Part shown: in pieces, positions 28,915 to 37,318 of the stretch
How positions within the stretch are numbered: position 1 is the stretch's first letter
How the letters are laid out: every line of letters begins with the position of its first letter
IMG/VR virus record: IMGVR_UViG_3300009156_000050
Coordinates: 1-42,398 of that record
Origin: a virus
Reading direction: 5' to 3' (one strand)
Length of the DNA: 42,398 bases
Made by a program: the position numbers and the translations under genes
The notes under the pieces: model-generated
Told to the model about the DNA's origin: nothing
The model's database searches: none
Seen by the model: the letters and a program-made list of their open reading frames with translations, nothing else

Positions 28915-29799
28915 CTAACCGTCTAGTTTGCAAATATAAGGGACGAAGACTGTCGGCTGTACGTTCTCGTGTCCCTGATTGCCGCCCTCTGCGTTAATCC
29001 CAAGCGCTGGAACACTGTGCAAATGGTCGACACCATAGACGGTATGCGAGTGATAGCCTTGATTGTCCGTATTCTGAACACCGGCAATCATTTGATAAAG
29101 GGACCCTGAACCGGGTGCGACAGTTTGAAAACGATACTGAGTGGGAGCACTACTAAACGCAAACGGTTGGCTGGCACCACCACTATGTGCGTGGCTACCT
29201 TGCCCATCGGTCGAGCTATTCAACGAACGATCGGCCGCTCCAGAAGTTCCGCCACCAGTTGCTCCACCGTGAGCATGTGAAGGCATCTCGGAAACCACGA
29301 CGACATGTGTTTCCTTACCGCTTTTGGATGCGATCGTAATTGCTACAGAACGAGTCATACGGTTAGCTCTCGCACTATCACCGGGCATTTGATCCATGCC
29401 TGCTGCTATCAAACCTCGGAGATCGGGTACTCGAAAGTTAGCTGCGCCAGGATCGCTGAGACCGTCGAAAGTACGCCATCTCGAATGAATGTTCGCAGCC
29501 GCCTTCGGATAAGTTGCGACTGGATAATATGCACCATTGGCCCATACCCATTTGCCATACTGTGCGAGATCGGGAAGCACATCGCTGGGCCAAAGCTTAA
29601 TCTCGCCGGGGATTGCACTAACCGTAGCTGGACCAGGGGGACCAGCAGGACCAACAGGACCGGTCACAGGACCGGCATCTACCGTTGTTCCATCGTGCTT
29701 GGTAAGAATCAAGTTACTACCGACAACTTCGCCGTCGACAACCGAAGCCGCTTCGATTGCCAGCATTCTGTCCGCTGTGAGACCGGTAATTGTAGCCAT
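28915..29799 (-). CDS. Tail fibre with collagen-like and tail-collar domains
   Basis: A 294-residue protein: an N-terminal strand region (about 1-45), a short collagen-like run (G-P-V-G-P-A-G-P-P-G-P-A, about 46-57), then a phage tail collar domain: I-P-G-E-I-K-L-W, G-K-W-V-W-A-N-G-A-Y-Y-P, F-R-V-P-D-L-R-G-L-I-A-A-G-M-D. The rest is rich in Gly, Ser and His (S-H-A-H, H-S-H-T-V) and ends V-Q-P-T-V-F-V-P-Y-I-C. Likely a trimeric fibre. AGGAGG precedes the ATG. Confidence 0.88.
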   Translation of the reverse strand: MATITGLTADRMLAIEAASVVDGEVVGSNLILTKHDGTTVDAGPVTGPVGPAGPPGPATVSAIPGEIKLWPSDVLPDLAQYGKWVWANGAYYPVATYPKAAANIHSRWRTFDGLSDPGAANFRVPDLRGLIAAGMDQMPGDSARANRMTRSVAITIASKSGKETHVVVVSEMPSHAHGGATGGGTSGAADRSLNSSTDGQGSHAHSGGASQPFAFSSAPTQYRFQTVAPGSGSLYQMIAGVQNTDNQGYHSHTVYGVDHLHSVPALGINAEGGNQGHENVQPTVFVPYICKLDG

Positions 29800-29814
29800 T
29801 TCACCTCCTCAAAC

Positions 29815-30627
29815 TTATTCGCTGATATTCGTGGATGAGACTTTGTATGTATCTGCATCCAAATATGTAGTATCTGCATCGTCGATCTGAAAGGTAGTAC
29901 TGTCAATCATAGTAATATACGTATCCGACTCATCAATAGCAGACCAAATACCACCACCATTATCGACGATAAGAAGGGCGCCCAAATATCCGAAGAATTC
30001 AGCGACTTCTTGAATAGATGGAAGACGTGGGTTGTTGGTACTCGTCCCGTAGAGCGTATCTTCCAACGCTTTCAAAATCTCTGGAGGTGTTACGAGCGAA
30101 TCGATAGAGATATGAACCGTTGGCCTATATCGATCAAGCGGCTTCGGCGGAGTTCCACTCAAAGACCAAACGAACTCGATCGGATCGAGTGAATCCTTGA
30201 CGGTGTCGAACGAATAAGAATTAGGATTAGCAAGAACATTATAGAGAATGTGAATCTTGTAACCGCGATCCAAACCTTCGAGATCATTACCAATCCTTGA
30301 TCGGTATGACAGATTGAAACTCTTTGCTTGTTGATCGTAGTAATCGAGTCCAGGAGATGATCCGACTGTGGCAATTCCAGTAAGTGAATCAAGCTCGTCG
30401 GGATAAGTGTATGCCTTTAGTCTACCGGAAAAATCCCCCGGGATAAAATTCTCCAAATATTTTACCCCATCGAGGTAGAATGCCTTAATTTCAGCATTGG
30501 AATCTGACTCTACACCGGTAAGTCCATTCCAAACGACCACCTTACCGTCATGCAGATAAAGGACGCCACGATCAATACCGGCTTGGTAAAATCGTTCACC
30601 AACTTGATCCCAGACAAGAGTTGCCAC
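29815..30627 (-). CDS. Second major-tail-protein-like protein
   Basis: A 270-residue paralogue of the protein at 31206-32075. Both start W-D-Q-V-G-E-R-x-Y-x-x-G-x-D-x-G-V-L-Y, share W-N-G-L-T, K-Y-L, A-x-T-Y-P-x-E, F-x-L-S-Y-R-x-R-x-G-N-D-x-E-G and G-Y-K-x-H. The C-terminus differs: this copy ends in a polar Asp/Thr-rich tail (D-A-D-T-T-Y-L-D-A-D-T-Y). It lies after the tail chaperone, next to the fibre genes. It may form a specialised part of the tube or hold fibres. GTG start after AGGAGG. Confidence 0.8.
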   Translation of the reverse strand: MATLVWDQVGERFYQAGIDRGVLYLHDGKVVVWNGLTGVESDSNAEIKAFYLDGVKYLENFIPGDFSGRLKAYTYPDELDSLTGIATVGSSPGLDYYDQQAKSFNLSYRSRIGNDLEGLDRGYKIHILYNVLANPNSYSFDTVKDSLDPIEFVWSLSGTPPKPLDRYRPTVHISIDSLVTPPEILKALEDTLYGTSTNNPRLPSIQEVAEFFGYLGALLIVDNGGGIWSAIDESDTYITMIDSTTFQIDDADTTYLDADTYKVSSTNISE

Positions 30628-30639
30628 GTCACCTCCTTC

Positions 30640-31182
30640 CTAACCTTTAGTTCCGAGTTGTGCTCTGCGTTGCGCATTGAGTTCTCGATTCCGAGCTGCA
30701 ATTTCAGAGCGACTCATCTTCTTCGGTTTTGCCTGTTTGATGTTACACACTCGAATCAAAGTGAACAATCGATTCAGATGCCAATTCTCACACTCGAATG
30801 GGATCTTGAATTCGATCATCCAGTAGTAAACGAGCTCAGCCGTAATGACATCTCTACTCTTTGGAGCACCCGGAGGCTCATTGAACCAAGTAGCTGTCAT
30901 CTTGGCCTCAATATAGTTATTAATAGCCTTTACATTGTCTTCAGAGAGTTTGAAAAAAACTTCCTCTGGAACATTGGGAGTCACCGTCATCAGTCTTACG
31001 TAGTCGAGAACTTCTTCCGAGGTTTTGTCGCCCTTACCAAGAAACGGTTTCTCGTGTTTTGACTCCCATTTTGACAGTGAGACCAGAGAATGCTCTAGCT
31101 CCAAAGTCACATCGTGTTGTGTGATGAACTCTTGTGACTCTTCGTCGAACATTTCGACACCTGGAACAACAATCGTAAGCAT
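30640..31182 (-). CDS. Tail assembly chaperone
   Basis: A 180-residue protein with the pattern [14 protein letters not shown] near residue 34, [16 protein letters not shown], and [17 protein letters not shown]...K-K-M-S-R-S-E-I, the layout of tail assembly chaperones in this phage group, which keep the tape measure soluble until tube assembly. It stands between the two major-tail-like genes. I see no obvious frameshift extension at its 3' end. Confidence 0.75.
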   Translation of the reverse strand: MLTIVVPGVEMFDEESQEFITQHDVTLELEHSLVSLSKWESKHEKPFLGKGDKTSEEVLDYVRLMTVTPNVPEEVFFKLSEDNVKAINNYIEAKMTATWFNEPPGAPKSRDVITAELVYYWMIEFKIPFECENWHLNRLFTLIRVCNIKQAKPKKMSRSEIAARNRELNAQRRAQLGTKG

Positions 31183-31205
31183 CCTCTGGTCTCCTATCGA
31201 CTATC

Positions 31206-32075
31206 TTAAGCTCGACCCGAAGTCCAAGCCGTTCCGTTCCAATACATTTCACCACCCGCTCCTGCGGTCGATCCCTGAACGTACTGACCTGTCGTCCAAG
31301 CCGAGGACGGAGATGCGGTAACGCCTTTGCTAGTGGCATCGGCTGCATTTGACGGAGGAGTTGATCCGCCAGGAGTCCAAGTTCCCGGAATTCCGGCGTT
31401 TGCTCCTGTAGCTGGAGAAGCTCCTCCTTCAAAGAGAGCGATTACTGCATCCGGAGTCGGAAGAGCAGGCTCGGTTGCACCCAGTCCGTACAGCAGATCC
31501 TCGAGTGACTGAAGATCAGTCGGATCCACGACGCTGGAATCGATGACGATCAGAGAAGTCGGCTTGTAGCCTGTAACCGCAACCGGCGTGGTCGTGACTT
31601 CCCAGCTGAACGCAATTGCCTCCGGGGAGTCGTTGATCGTGGCATAAGCCTTTTCGGATGGGGCAGCCTGGCAACCGTAGACCAAATGCAGCTTGTAGCC
31701 GAAATCTGTCCCTTCGACATCGTTGCCCAATCGAGTCCTGTAGCTCAGGCCAAAGATCTTTCGACCCTGCTGGCCAATGGCTAGGCCCGGCGAAGGAAGC
31801 GCAGTACCATCGCACTGTCCGAATTCCTCCGGATATGTAAACGCTTCGATCGTCGCACCGAACTCCTCGGCGGAAATCAGGTTCAGATACTTGATGTTGT
31901 CGGCGTACTGCGGGTTAGGTTCGGCACCAGACGGCGATTCAGTGACAGTAGTAAGACCATTCCAAGCGAAACCGAGACTATATACACCCTGATCGTCAGG
32001 AATGTACAGAACTCCATGATCTACACCGGTTTCGTACAATCGCTCGCCAACCTGGTCCCAAGTCAAAGGGGCCAT
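31206..32075 (-). CDS. Major tail protein
   Basis: A 289-residue tail-tube subunit. The common domain (about 1-215) is followed by a C-terminal module (P-G-T-W-T-P-G-G-S-T-P-P, A-S-P-S-S-A-W-T-T-G-Q-Y-V, Y-W-N-G-T-A-W), a decoration-like domain that I know from other actinophage virion proteins. It directly precedes the chaperone gene, the standard place. AAAGGAAG precedes the ATG. Unlike most genes here, its sense strand has no ATATT word, which fits strong selection on codons in an abundant protein. Confidence 0.88.
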   Translation of the reverse strand: MAPLTWDQVGERLYETGVDHGVLYIPDDQGVYSLGFAWNGLTTVTESPSGAEPNPQYADNIKYLNLISAEEFGATIEAFTYPEEFGQCDGTALPSPGLAIGQQGRKIFGLSYRTRLGNDVEGTDFGYKLHLVYGCQAAPSEKAYATINDSPEAIAFSWEVTTTPVAVTGYKPTSLIVIDSSVVDPTDLQSLEDLLYGLGATEPALPTPDAVIALFEGGASPATGANAGIPGTWTPGGSTPPSNAADATSKGVTASPSSAWTTGQYVQGSTAGAGGEMYWNGTAWTSGRA

Positions 32076-32089
32076 TTTCTTCCTTTCCC

Positions 32090-32389
32090 TTAGAAGAATA
32101 CGGTATAAACGTCGTGATTTAGATCATCGGCTGTATAAAACCGATTGAATAGACTCATCGGAATCGAAGCCACCTTGCCTGGAATGTCGCTATCAGGATC
32201 CCGATCAACAACAGTAACCATATACCTCAAACGATGATTATACGGTATGTCGTCTGCAAATTTGGTGTCTGCAAAGTCACGTTTGTAGATGATACAAGGG
32301 TATATTAGATGTATATTGGCGGGAGGTTGAAAATATACGTTGTCCACAAACGTTTCAAGGAGTTGGTGCAACTGCAGGCGTTGGCCCAT
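32090..32389 (-). CDS. Tail terminator or neck protein
   Basis: A 99-residue protein: L-L-E-T-F-V-D-N-V-Y-F-Q-P-P, L-I-Y-P-C-I-I-Y-K-R-D, Y-M-V-T-V-V-D-R-D-P-D-S-D-I-P-G-K-V. The P-C-I-I-Y and D-x-D-P-D-S patterns are typical of the connector protein directly before the major tail gene. GGGGAGG precedes the ATG. It overlaps the preceding gene by 35 bases. Confidence 0.7.
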   Translation of the reverse strand: MGQRLQLHQLLETFVDNVYFQPPANIHLIYPCIIYKRDFADTKFADDIPYNHRLRYMVTVVDRDPDSDIPGKVASIPMSLFNRFYTADDLNHDVYTVFF

Positions 32390-32696
32390 TGTACACCTCC
32401 CCTAATCTCAGCAGAAGACGGGGACTTTGCACTTCGACGCTCGAAACCGTCCACAAAGCCCCCGCCCATTCTACGTAACGAATATTGAAGAAGTTATCGT
32501 TGGCATAGGCATCAGCTACTATACTGATCGAATTCTGTACGTTGAGATCCTTGTTGAGATTCTCTCCCTGTTGAAGATTTCGTGCATTTCGGATGACATC
32601 TCCGAAATATGAATGCTCAACAATGTCGTCAACAAATACTCCAGGCGCAGTTTCCTTCGTTTCACCATAACCAATACGGCCGAAGAACCTTGCCAT
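32355..32696 (-). CDS. Head closure (head-tail connector) protein
   Basis: A 113-residue protein: F-F-G-R-I-G-Y-G-E-T-K-E-T-A-P-G-V-F, V-E-H-S-Y-F-G-D-V-I, N-I-R-Y-V-E-W-A-G-A-L-W-T-V-S-S-V-E-V and P-R-L-L-L-R-L-G-E-V-Y-N-G, matching a stopper family I know from related phages. Position after the capsid gene agrees. AGGTAGGA precedes the ATG. Confidence 0.75.
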   Translation of the reverse strand: MARFFGRIGYGETKETAPGVFVDDIVEHSYFGDVIRNARNLQQGENLNKDLNVQNSISIVADAYANDNFFNIRYVEWAGALWTVSSVEVQSPRLLLRLGEVYNGPTPAVAPTP

Positions 32697-32708
32697 GAGC
32701 GTCCTACC

Positions 32709-34733
32709 TTACGCCGTATTCCTGAAAGTCCACTCGTCGTCCTGGTTGTTTGCGAAGTAGTAACCGGAGTTCGGCTCAGCCTGAACCGTGAGCGACTCTC
32801 CTGAGGCCAAAGCAACCGGAGCGCCCGTGGTGAGGGTCGTACCGGTAGCCTTGTTCTTGTAGGTGACATTCGGCGTGGTCTTCACGACGACTGTCGTACC
32901 ATCGAAGTCAGGCTTCTGTGCCGTAGCAAGCGTCGTTCCTGCAGGAGCCCTCATAACGACCAGAGCCGAGCGGATCTTCGTCAGAGCGCCGGAGACACGA
33001 GTCTCGTACAGATACTTGTACTGGTTGTAGTCGATGTCGAAGTCGTCGAAGAAATTGACCTCTCCACCCTTGTCGGCACCAACCGTGTAGTCCTTGAGAT
33101 TCACGATGATGCCGATCAAATCCGCCTCGCCCTCCATGACCTCAACGGTGACGATGTTCTGAACGCCCATCTCGGAGGCAAGCTCTCCTGGAGTCTTCCA
33201 GAAACGAATACCGTCGTTGTTTCGAGCGAGGAGCAACGTAGTGAGGGTCTGAATCGTCGTGTAGAAGGTCGGAGAACCCGATCCCTTGTAGTACTGCATC
33301 GATCCGATGACCGCGTCGACCACATCGATTGGCGGTGCCGAGTCGTCGACATTAATCGTTGCTGCATAGAGATCGTGATCGTGGAGAATGGAGCGAATCC
33401 CCGCGCCTTCGGAGGCTCCTGCGGGATCCTTGATCTTGTCGTCATCATCGACATCCCGACCGTCTCCGATGAGAATCGCACGAGCGAGCTCTTCGTCGAG
33501 CATGAGACGCATCTCGGCCTTGAGCCACATTACGATGTCGAAATCGGTGATATCGACGACATCATCGCGATCCAGCTTCTGCTTCTTGTAAACCGTGCTG
33601 GGAGAAGTGCTGCGCTTCGAAACTGAGAACCACTCTTCCTTCTTGAAATTACCCTTGATGTAGCCTCTTGCCCGTGCTTCATCGAAGGTGATATCGGCGA
33701 CCAGAGACTTGATGCGGGAGAACGGCGAGTGCTTGGTTCCATTCATCACGTTGGCAACCCACTCGACCCGCCGTTGGTCAAGCTCGGGGGAATCGGTAAC
33801 GGACTTGGCATCCGGGAAGAGGGTCTCGATGTTGTCGATGCCGTGCTTGAGAGCGTAATGCTCGACGGCCTCTTTCAGCGATCCAGTTCTCTGAGCATCG
33901 GCAACGATTCCCTTGATCGCGTCATGAGACAGAACATGCTCTTCTTCCTGTGTGCCTCCGCTAGACTGCTCGAAGACGTTGCGGGTCATGCGCCGTCCTT
34001 CCTCTTCATTATTATCGGTATCATCATGATGGGCAAGTACGGATTCGGACTCCTCGTCATCGGAAGTAGCTGACTGTTCAACTTCCCCAGTGTCGACTTC
34101 CCCTGCGTCAAGCTCGAGCGCAGCGCCGACCATATAATGAACGACATCCTTCTGCTCAGGAGTCATCGAATCGTAAACTTCCTGGACCGTGGGGCCATCC
34201 TCACTATCGTCTTGATGCTCGATCTCTTCTTCGTCTTCGGAATCCGAGGCGTCCCCATCAGCATGACTAATTTCCAAACCTGTGTAGATAATTGCTTCAT
34301 CATCTAGCGTTACAAGCTCGCCGTCGGAGTGAGCCAGAGTAATGTTGTCGATAAGAGCACCAGGATTGGCACCAGACAACACCAGACTCAACTCACGAAT
34401 AAATCCATGCAAAACCTGCTTGGCTTTCTCAGTAAGCTGATTGGCATAGATAGACAACGACTTGATATCACCGTGCTGCACTAGAACCTTGGCGTTCTTT
34501 GCCTGGTCGGTGTCATTGAAGAAACCGTAGGCGTAAACACCATCTTCGCGATGCTCGAGATCCGCATAACCTAGCACATTGCTGGGCTCATTGTGACCAT
34601 GCTGCCAGACCAATGGAACTCTTGTCTTATCCTGATGCTTGAAGGCATCCGGCATGATAGTCCGGCCATCCGAGCACTTAAGACCAGCCTTTGTGGCGTA
34701 GCCACTGAAGTCAGGCGTAGCCTCTACTCCCAT
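32709..34733 (-). CDS. Capsid maturation protease-scaffold-major capsid fusion
   Basis: A 674-residue protein. Residues 1-150 form an HK97-type prohead protease (U35-like): Q-H-G-H-N-E-P at 44-50, D-I-K-S-L-S-I-Y-A at 89-97 with Ser94 as likely nucleophile, then E-L-S-L-V-L-S-G-A-N-P-G-A. Residues about 150-320 are very acidic and helical, scaffold-like. About 320-600 is the HK97-fold capsid protein (R-G-Y-I-K-G-N-F, F-D-I-V-M-W-L-K-A-E-M, L-A-R-A-I-L-I-G-D-G). The final 75 residues look like an Ig-like surface domain. I chose the ATG at 34733 (AGGAGG upstream). The sense strand contains no ATATT. Confidence 0.92.
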   Translation of the reverse strand: MGVEATPDFSGYATKAGLKCSDGRTIMPDAFKHQDKTRVPLVWQHGHNEPSNVLGYADLEHREDGVYAYGFFNDTDQAKNAKVLVQHGDIKSLSIYANQLTEKAKQVLHGFIRELSLVLSGANPGALIDNITLAHSDGELVTLDDEAIIYTGLEISHADGDASDSEDEEEIEHQDDSEDGPTVQEVYDSMTPEQKDVVHYMVGAALELDAGEVDTGEVEQSATSDDEESESVLAHHDDTDNNEEEGRRMTRNVFEQSSGGTQEEEHVLSHDAIKGIVADAQRTGSLKEAVEHYALKHGIDNIETLFPDAKSVTDSPELDQRRVEWVANVMNGTKHSPFSRIKSLVADITFDEARARGYIKGNFKKEEWFSVSKRSTSPSTVYKKQKLDRDDVVDITDFDIVMWLKAEMRLMLDEELARAILIGDGRDVDDDDKIKDPAGASEGAGIRSILHDHDLYAATINVDDSAPPIDVVDAVIGSMQYYKGSGSPTFYTTIQTLTTLLLARNNDGIRFWKTPGELASEMGVQNIVTVEVMEGEADLIGIIVNLKDYTVGADKGGEVNFFDDFDIDYNQYKYLYETRVSGALTKIRSALVVMRAPAGTTLATAQKPDFDGTTVVVKTTPNVTYKNKATGTTLTTGAPVALASGESLTVQAEPNSGYYFANNQDDEWTFRNTA

Positions 34734-34771
34734 TTTGAATGTTCCTCCTAACTTTCGGATCACCGCTCCTA

Positions 34772-35305
34772 TTAATTACTCCTAGTGGCCGAAGCTAAAG
34801 CGCGTTGTCTTGCCACAGCATCCATGAGAGAAACCTTAACGGTGGCAATTCTCTCCTCAAGCCTAGCGACGGGGTCTGCCTTCGACCTAGATCTTGTTTT
34901 CGATCCTCTTTTTCTCTTAGTAGTAAGCGTTTGCCTATGCTTTTGTCGATACTGTTTAGATTCCCGGGCCGCTTTAGATTTGTCCGCAGCCGTCGGAGAT
35001 TTCCTAGCCTTTCTCTTTGATTTACTTTCTTTTGCATTAGCTTCAGCTCTCAAAACACTGAGTCGAGAGCTTAATTCAGCCAAACGGTTCTTAATGTCAT
35101 TGACTCTTTTGGCCGCATAGGCTCGTTGCTCGGTCAATTCTCGCGCGGTGAGTTCAATCGTTCCGCTTCTCGAGCTGACTGTAAATCTGGGCGACCCTTT
35201 TCTGCGTCCCTTCAATTCGCGCGTCCGCAGGTAATACTCGTGTGCTTTGACCGGATCGTAAGGAGCCCGTCCATGCATGAGAATTGTGCCGTCTGGGAGT
35301 TTCAT
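34772..35305 (-). CDS. Basic coiled-coil virion protein
   Basis: A 177-residue protein beginning M-K-L-P-D-G-T-I-L-M-H-G-R-A-P-Y-D-P-V-K-A-H-E-Y-Y-L-R-T-R-E-L-K-G-R-R-K-G; the centre is helical (A-A-K-R-V-N-D-I-K-N-R-L-A-E-L-S-S-R-L) and the rest Lys/Arg/Ser-rich. The basic tail could bind DNA or acidic scaffold. Y-Y-x-R-x-R-E-L-K-G-R is familiar from phage head-region proteins. The ATG at 35305 lies 4 bases after the portal stop. Confidence 0.7.
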   Translation of the reverse strand: MKLPDGTILMHGRAPYDPVKAHEYYLRTRELKGRRKGSPRFTVSSRSGTIELTARELTEQRAYAAKRVNDIKNRLAELSSRLSVLRAEANAKESKSKRKARKSPTAADKSKAARESKQYRQKHRQTLTTKRKRGSKTRSRSKADPVARLEERIATVKVSLMDAVARQRALASATRSN

Positions 35306-35309
35306 AAGA

Positions 35310-36686
35310 CTAACCCCCGCTGGCAGAGTTCCCATTGGAGGAACTGATTCCAGCGAAAGCATCATCGATGGCGGCATCGATCTCATCGAAAGCATCCGTC
35401 ATAACTCCTGTTGTCGCCGGAGTTTCGACCGATCCGTCCGTCATGACTCCTGTGGGTGTCGGACTTCCCTGCGGCATGTTGCTGTTGAGCAACTGATCGG
35501 CTTTCGGATCGGGATGCGGAGCCATACCAACCACCTGACGCATTTCGTTCGATGTCATGATCTCGTTACGAGTAAACTTGTCGGCAATCTCAGCAATATT
35601 CTCAACCGGGACCAAGCGGAACGGATCTCGGAAGAACATGATCGTCTGCCTTTGCGTCCGAGCAGTTTTGGTCAGAAAAGTACGAATCATAGCTTGGGTG
35701 ATCGCACTGAGAACCGGCTCGATCGTGCGATTCCAATAGTTCAGCATCACTTTCTCGTCGGCTGTACCGTTCATAACCTCCGCAGTCAACCCGAGTTGAC
35801 CGAAAAGCATATCGGTTAGAAACTCGATCTGACCCATGAGATTGTTCTCGGCCGGACGATTCAACTGAGTGATCTTTTCCGTCGCATCGGTATAAGCAAT
35901 GCCGTATTTACTACCCGCAAGCTGAAATTCGATATCTTGACGACGCTGTTGCGCCTGTTGTCTACGAGCCTCCGACTTGATTACGTAAGGAAGCTGAATG
36001 ATGAGATCCAATTTTCCGGAAGCAGATTGATTATCGACGACATCCAAGAGTTCAAGCTTGTTGAGCAAACGCTGAAGAGTCGAATTCGGCTCATTCATCA
36101 CCGAATACAACGGATTCTCGATAATAGCAACCGCAGCTTTCTCCAGAGTAATTTCTTCCCGCTTACCGGTCGCTTCGTTGTACAAGCGTACTTTTACGTG
36201 CTTCGGATACCAGGTCAAGATCTCGCCGACACGAAGCGTCAAAATCTCGTAACCGCCAGTTTTCTCTGGACTGATCGACGTATCTACCGGAACAAGCGCT
36301 ACGACGCCTCGATCAAAGAGTGTAAGAGCAATATCTTGTCGAAAAGCACGTGCAGCTTGATCGAGATTGGCTTCAACGGTCAAACAGTTATTAAGACCGC
36401 TCTCAATATCATCCAAATATCGCTTTTCCTCATCCGTCCTTACATGACGTATGTCAATAGAGGCCACGTCGATACTGAGACGCGTGTAAATCGAGGAGAT
36501 CATCGTGCGCGCGCTGGGAATTAGAAGCTTTAGACGATCGGGCCTCGATCCAGAAGCTGCGCCATACGCATAAGGGGCCGAGTCGGGAACGGGTTGAACC
36601 GGCCAAGGACTATTTCGATTCGAATTTTGCGGTTGATTAGAGAATACGTTCCAGGCGTGTTTCAACGCCGTACCAAATCGCGCCAT
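35310..36686 (-). CDS. Portal protein (HK97 family)
   Basis: A 458-residue protein: L-L-I-P-S-A-R-T-M-I-S-S-I-Y-T-R-L-S-I-D-V-A near residue 53, I-E-F-Q-L-A-G-S-K-Y-G-I-A-Y near 260, Q-L-G-L-T-A-E-V-M-N-G-T-A-D-E and F-T-R-N-E-I-M-T-S-N-E-M-R-Q-V-V-G-M near 390, all typical of phage portals. It forms the dodecameric vertex through which DNA enters. GGAGG precedes the ATG. Gene order terminase, portal, protease-capsid is standard. Confidence 0.9.
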   Translation of the reverse strand: MARFGTALKHAWNVFSNQPQNSNRNSPWPVQPVPDSAPYAYGAASGSRPDRLKLLIPSARTMISSIYTRLSIDVASIDIRHVRTDEEKRYLDDIESGLNNCLTVEANLDQAARAFRQDIALTLFDRGVVALVPVDTSISPEKTGGYEILTLRVGEILTWYPKHVKVRLYNEATGKREEITLEKAAVAIIENPLYSVMNEPNSTLQRLLNKLELLDVVDNQSASGKLDLIIQLPYVIKSEARRQQAQQRRQDIEFQLAGSKYGIAYTDATEKITQLNRPAENNLMGQIEFLTDMLFGQLGLTAEVMNGTADEKVMLNYWNRTIEPVLSAITQAMIRTFLTKTARTQRQTIMFFRDPFRLVPVENIAEIADKFTRNEIMTSNEMRQVVGMAPHPDPKADQLLNSNMPQGSPTPTGVMTDGSVETPATTGVMTDAFDEIDAAIDDAFAGISSSNGNSASGG

Positions 36687-36709
36687 AGCTCACCTCCTCC
36701 CACTTCTAC

Positions 36710-37318
36710 TTACTGACGCGCCCGTTTGGCTTGTCCGCGTTCAATACCTCTACGAATAGCAACAGTGGTACCACCATATCCAGCAAGCGCTGCTGGAGCT
36801 GCTCCGGCCGTTGGTATTGCAAGAGCACCAGCCAATACTCCTAGTACTACTTTCTCTCCTCTAGTTGTACGAAGAGCAATCGCTCTATCTGGACTCTCTT
36901 GCCACTCTTTTATCAATTTGTCTCGTTTAGCGGGATTCGTCTCACTCGCAGCCTTCAAACGCATCGCCTGATCTTGCATACGAGCACGATGAATTTCTTG
37001 TGTCCTTGACGCGCTCGTAGGGAACTTCTGTTTGAAATTCCGGCTGGTCGATGCGGCTTTCCGTTCTGCTCGTACAGCTTTGTTTTCTGTCCGCAAAGTT
37101 CGAGAAGTTTCTCTTGCTGTTTCACTAAAGGCTTTACGTCCAGCTTTTCTTTGTTCTCTACGACCACCACCTGCTTTTCGAACTTCTCCTGCTGCAGCTT
37201 TTCCAGCTTTTTGCCCGGCGTATTGTGATCTTTGCCGAACCCCCCACTTCATTCCCTTGACACCGTGATGTTCCAGAATCTCTAATGGAGACCCGGGCTT
37301 CTCAACAGAAAGTTTCAC
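36710..37318 (-). CDS. H-G-V-K-G-M-K-W-G-V-R motif virion-region protein
   Basis: A 202-residue protein carrying E-H-H-G-V-K-G-M-K-W-G-V-R near residue 17, then basic helical sequence rich in Ala, Lys and Arg, and a Gly/Ala-rich weakly hydrophobic C-terminus. The motif is widespread in phage head-region proteins, of unknown role. I chose the GTG at 37318 (AGGAGG, 7 bases upstream); it overlaps the terminase TGA. Two further motif copies occur in the 39074-39952 gene. Confidence 0.7.
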   Translation of the reverse strand: MKLSVEKPGSPLEILEHHGVKGMKWGVRQRSQYAGQKAGKAAAGEVRKAGGGRREQRKAGRKAFSETARETSRTLRTENKAVRAERKAASTSRNFKQKFPTSASRTQEIHRARMQDQAMRLKAASETNPAKRDKLIKEWQESPDRAIALRTTRGEKVVLGVLAGALAIPTAGAAPAALAGYGGTTVAIRRGIERGQAKRARQ

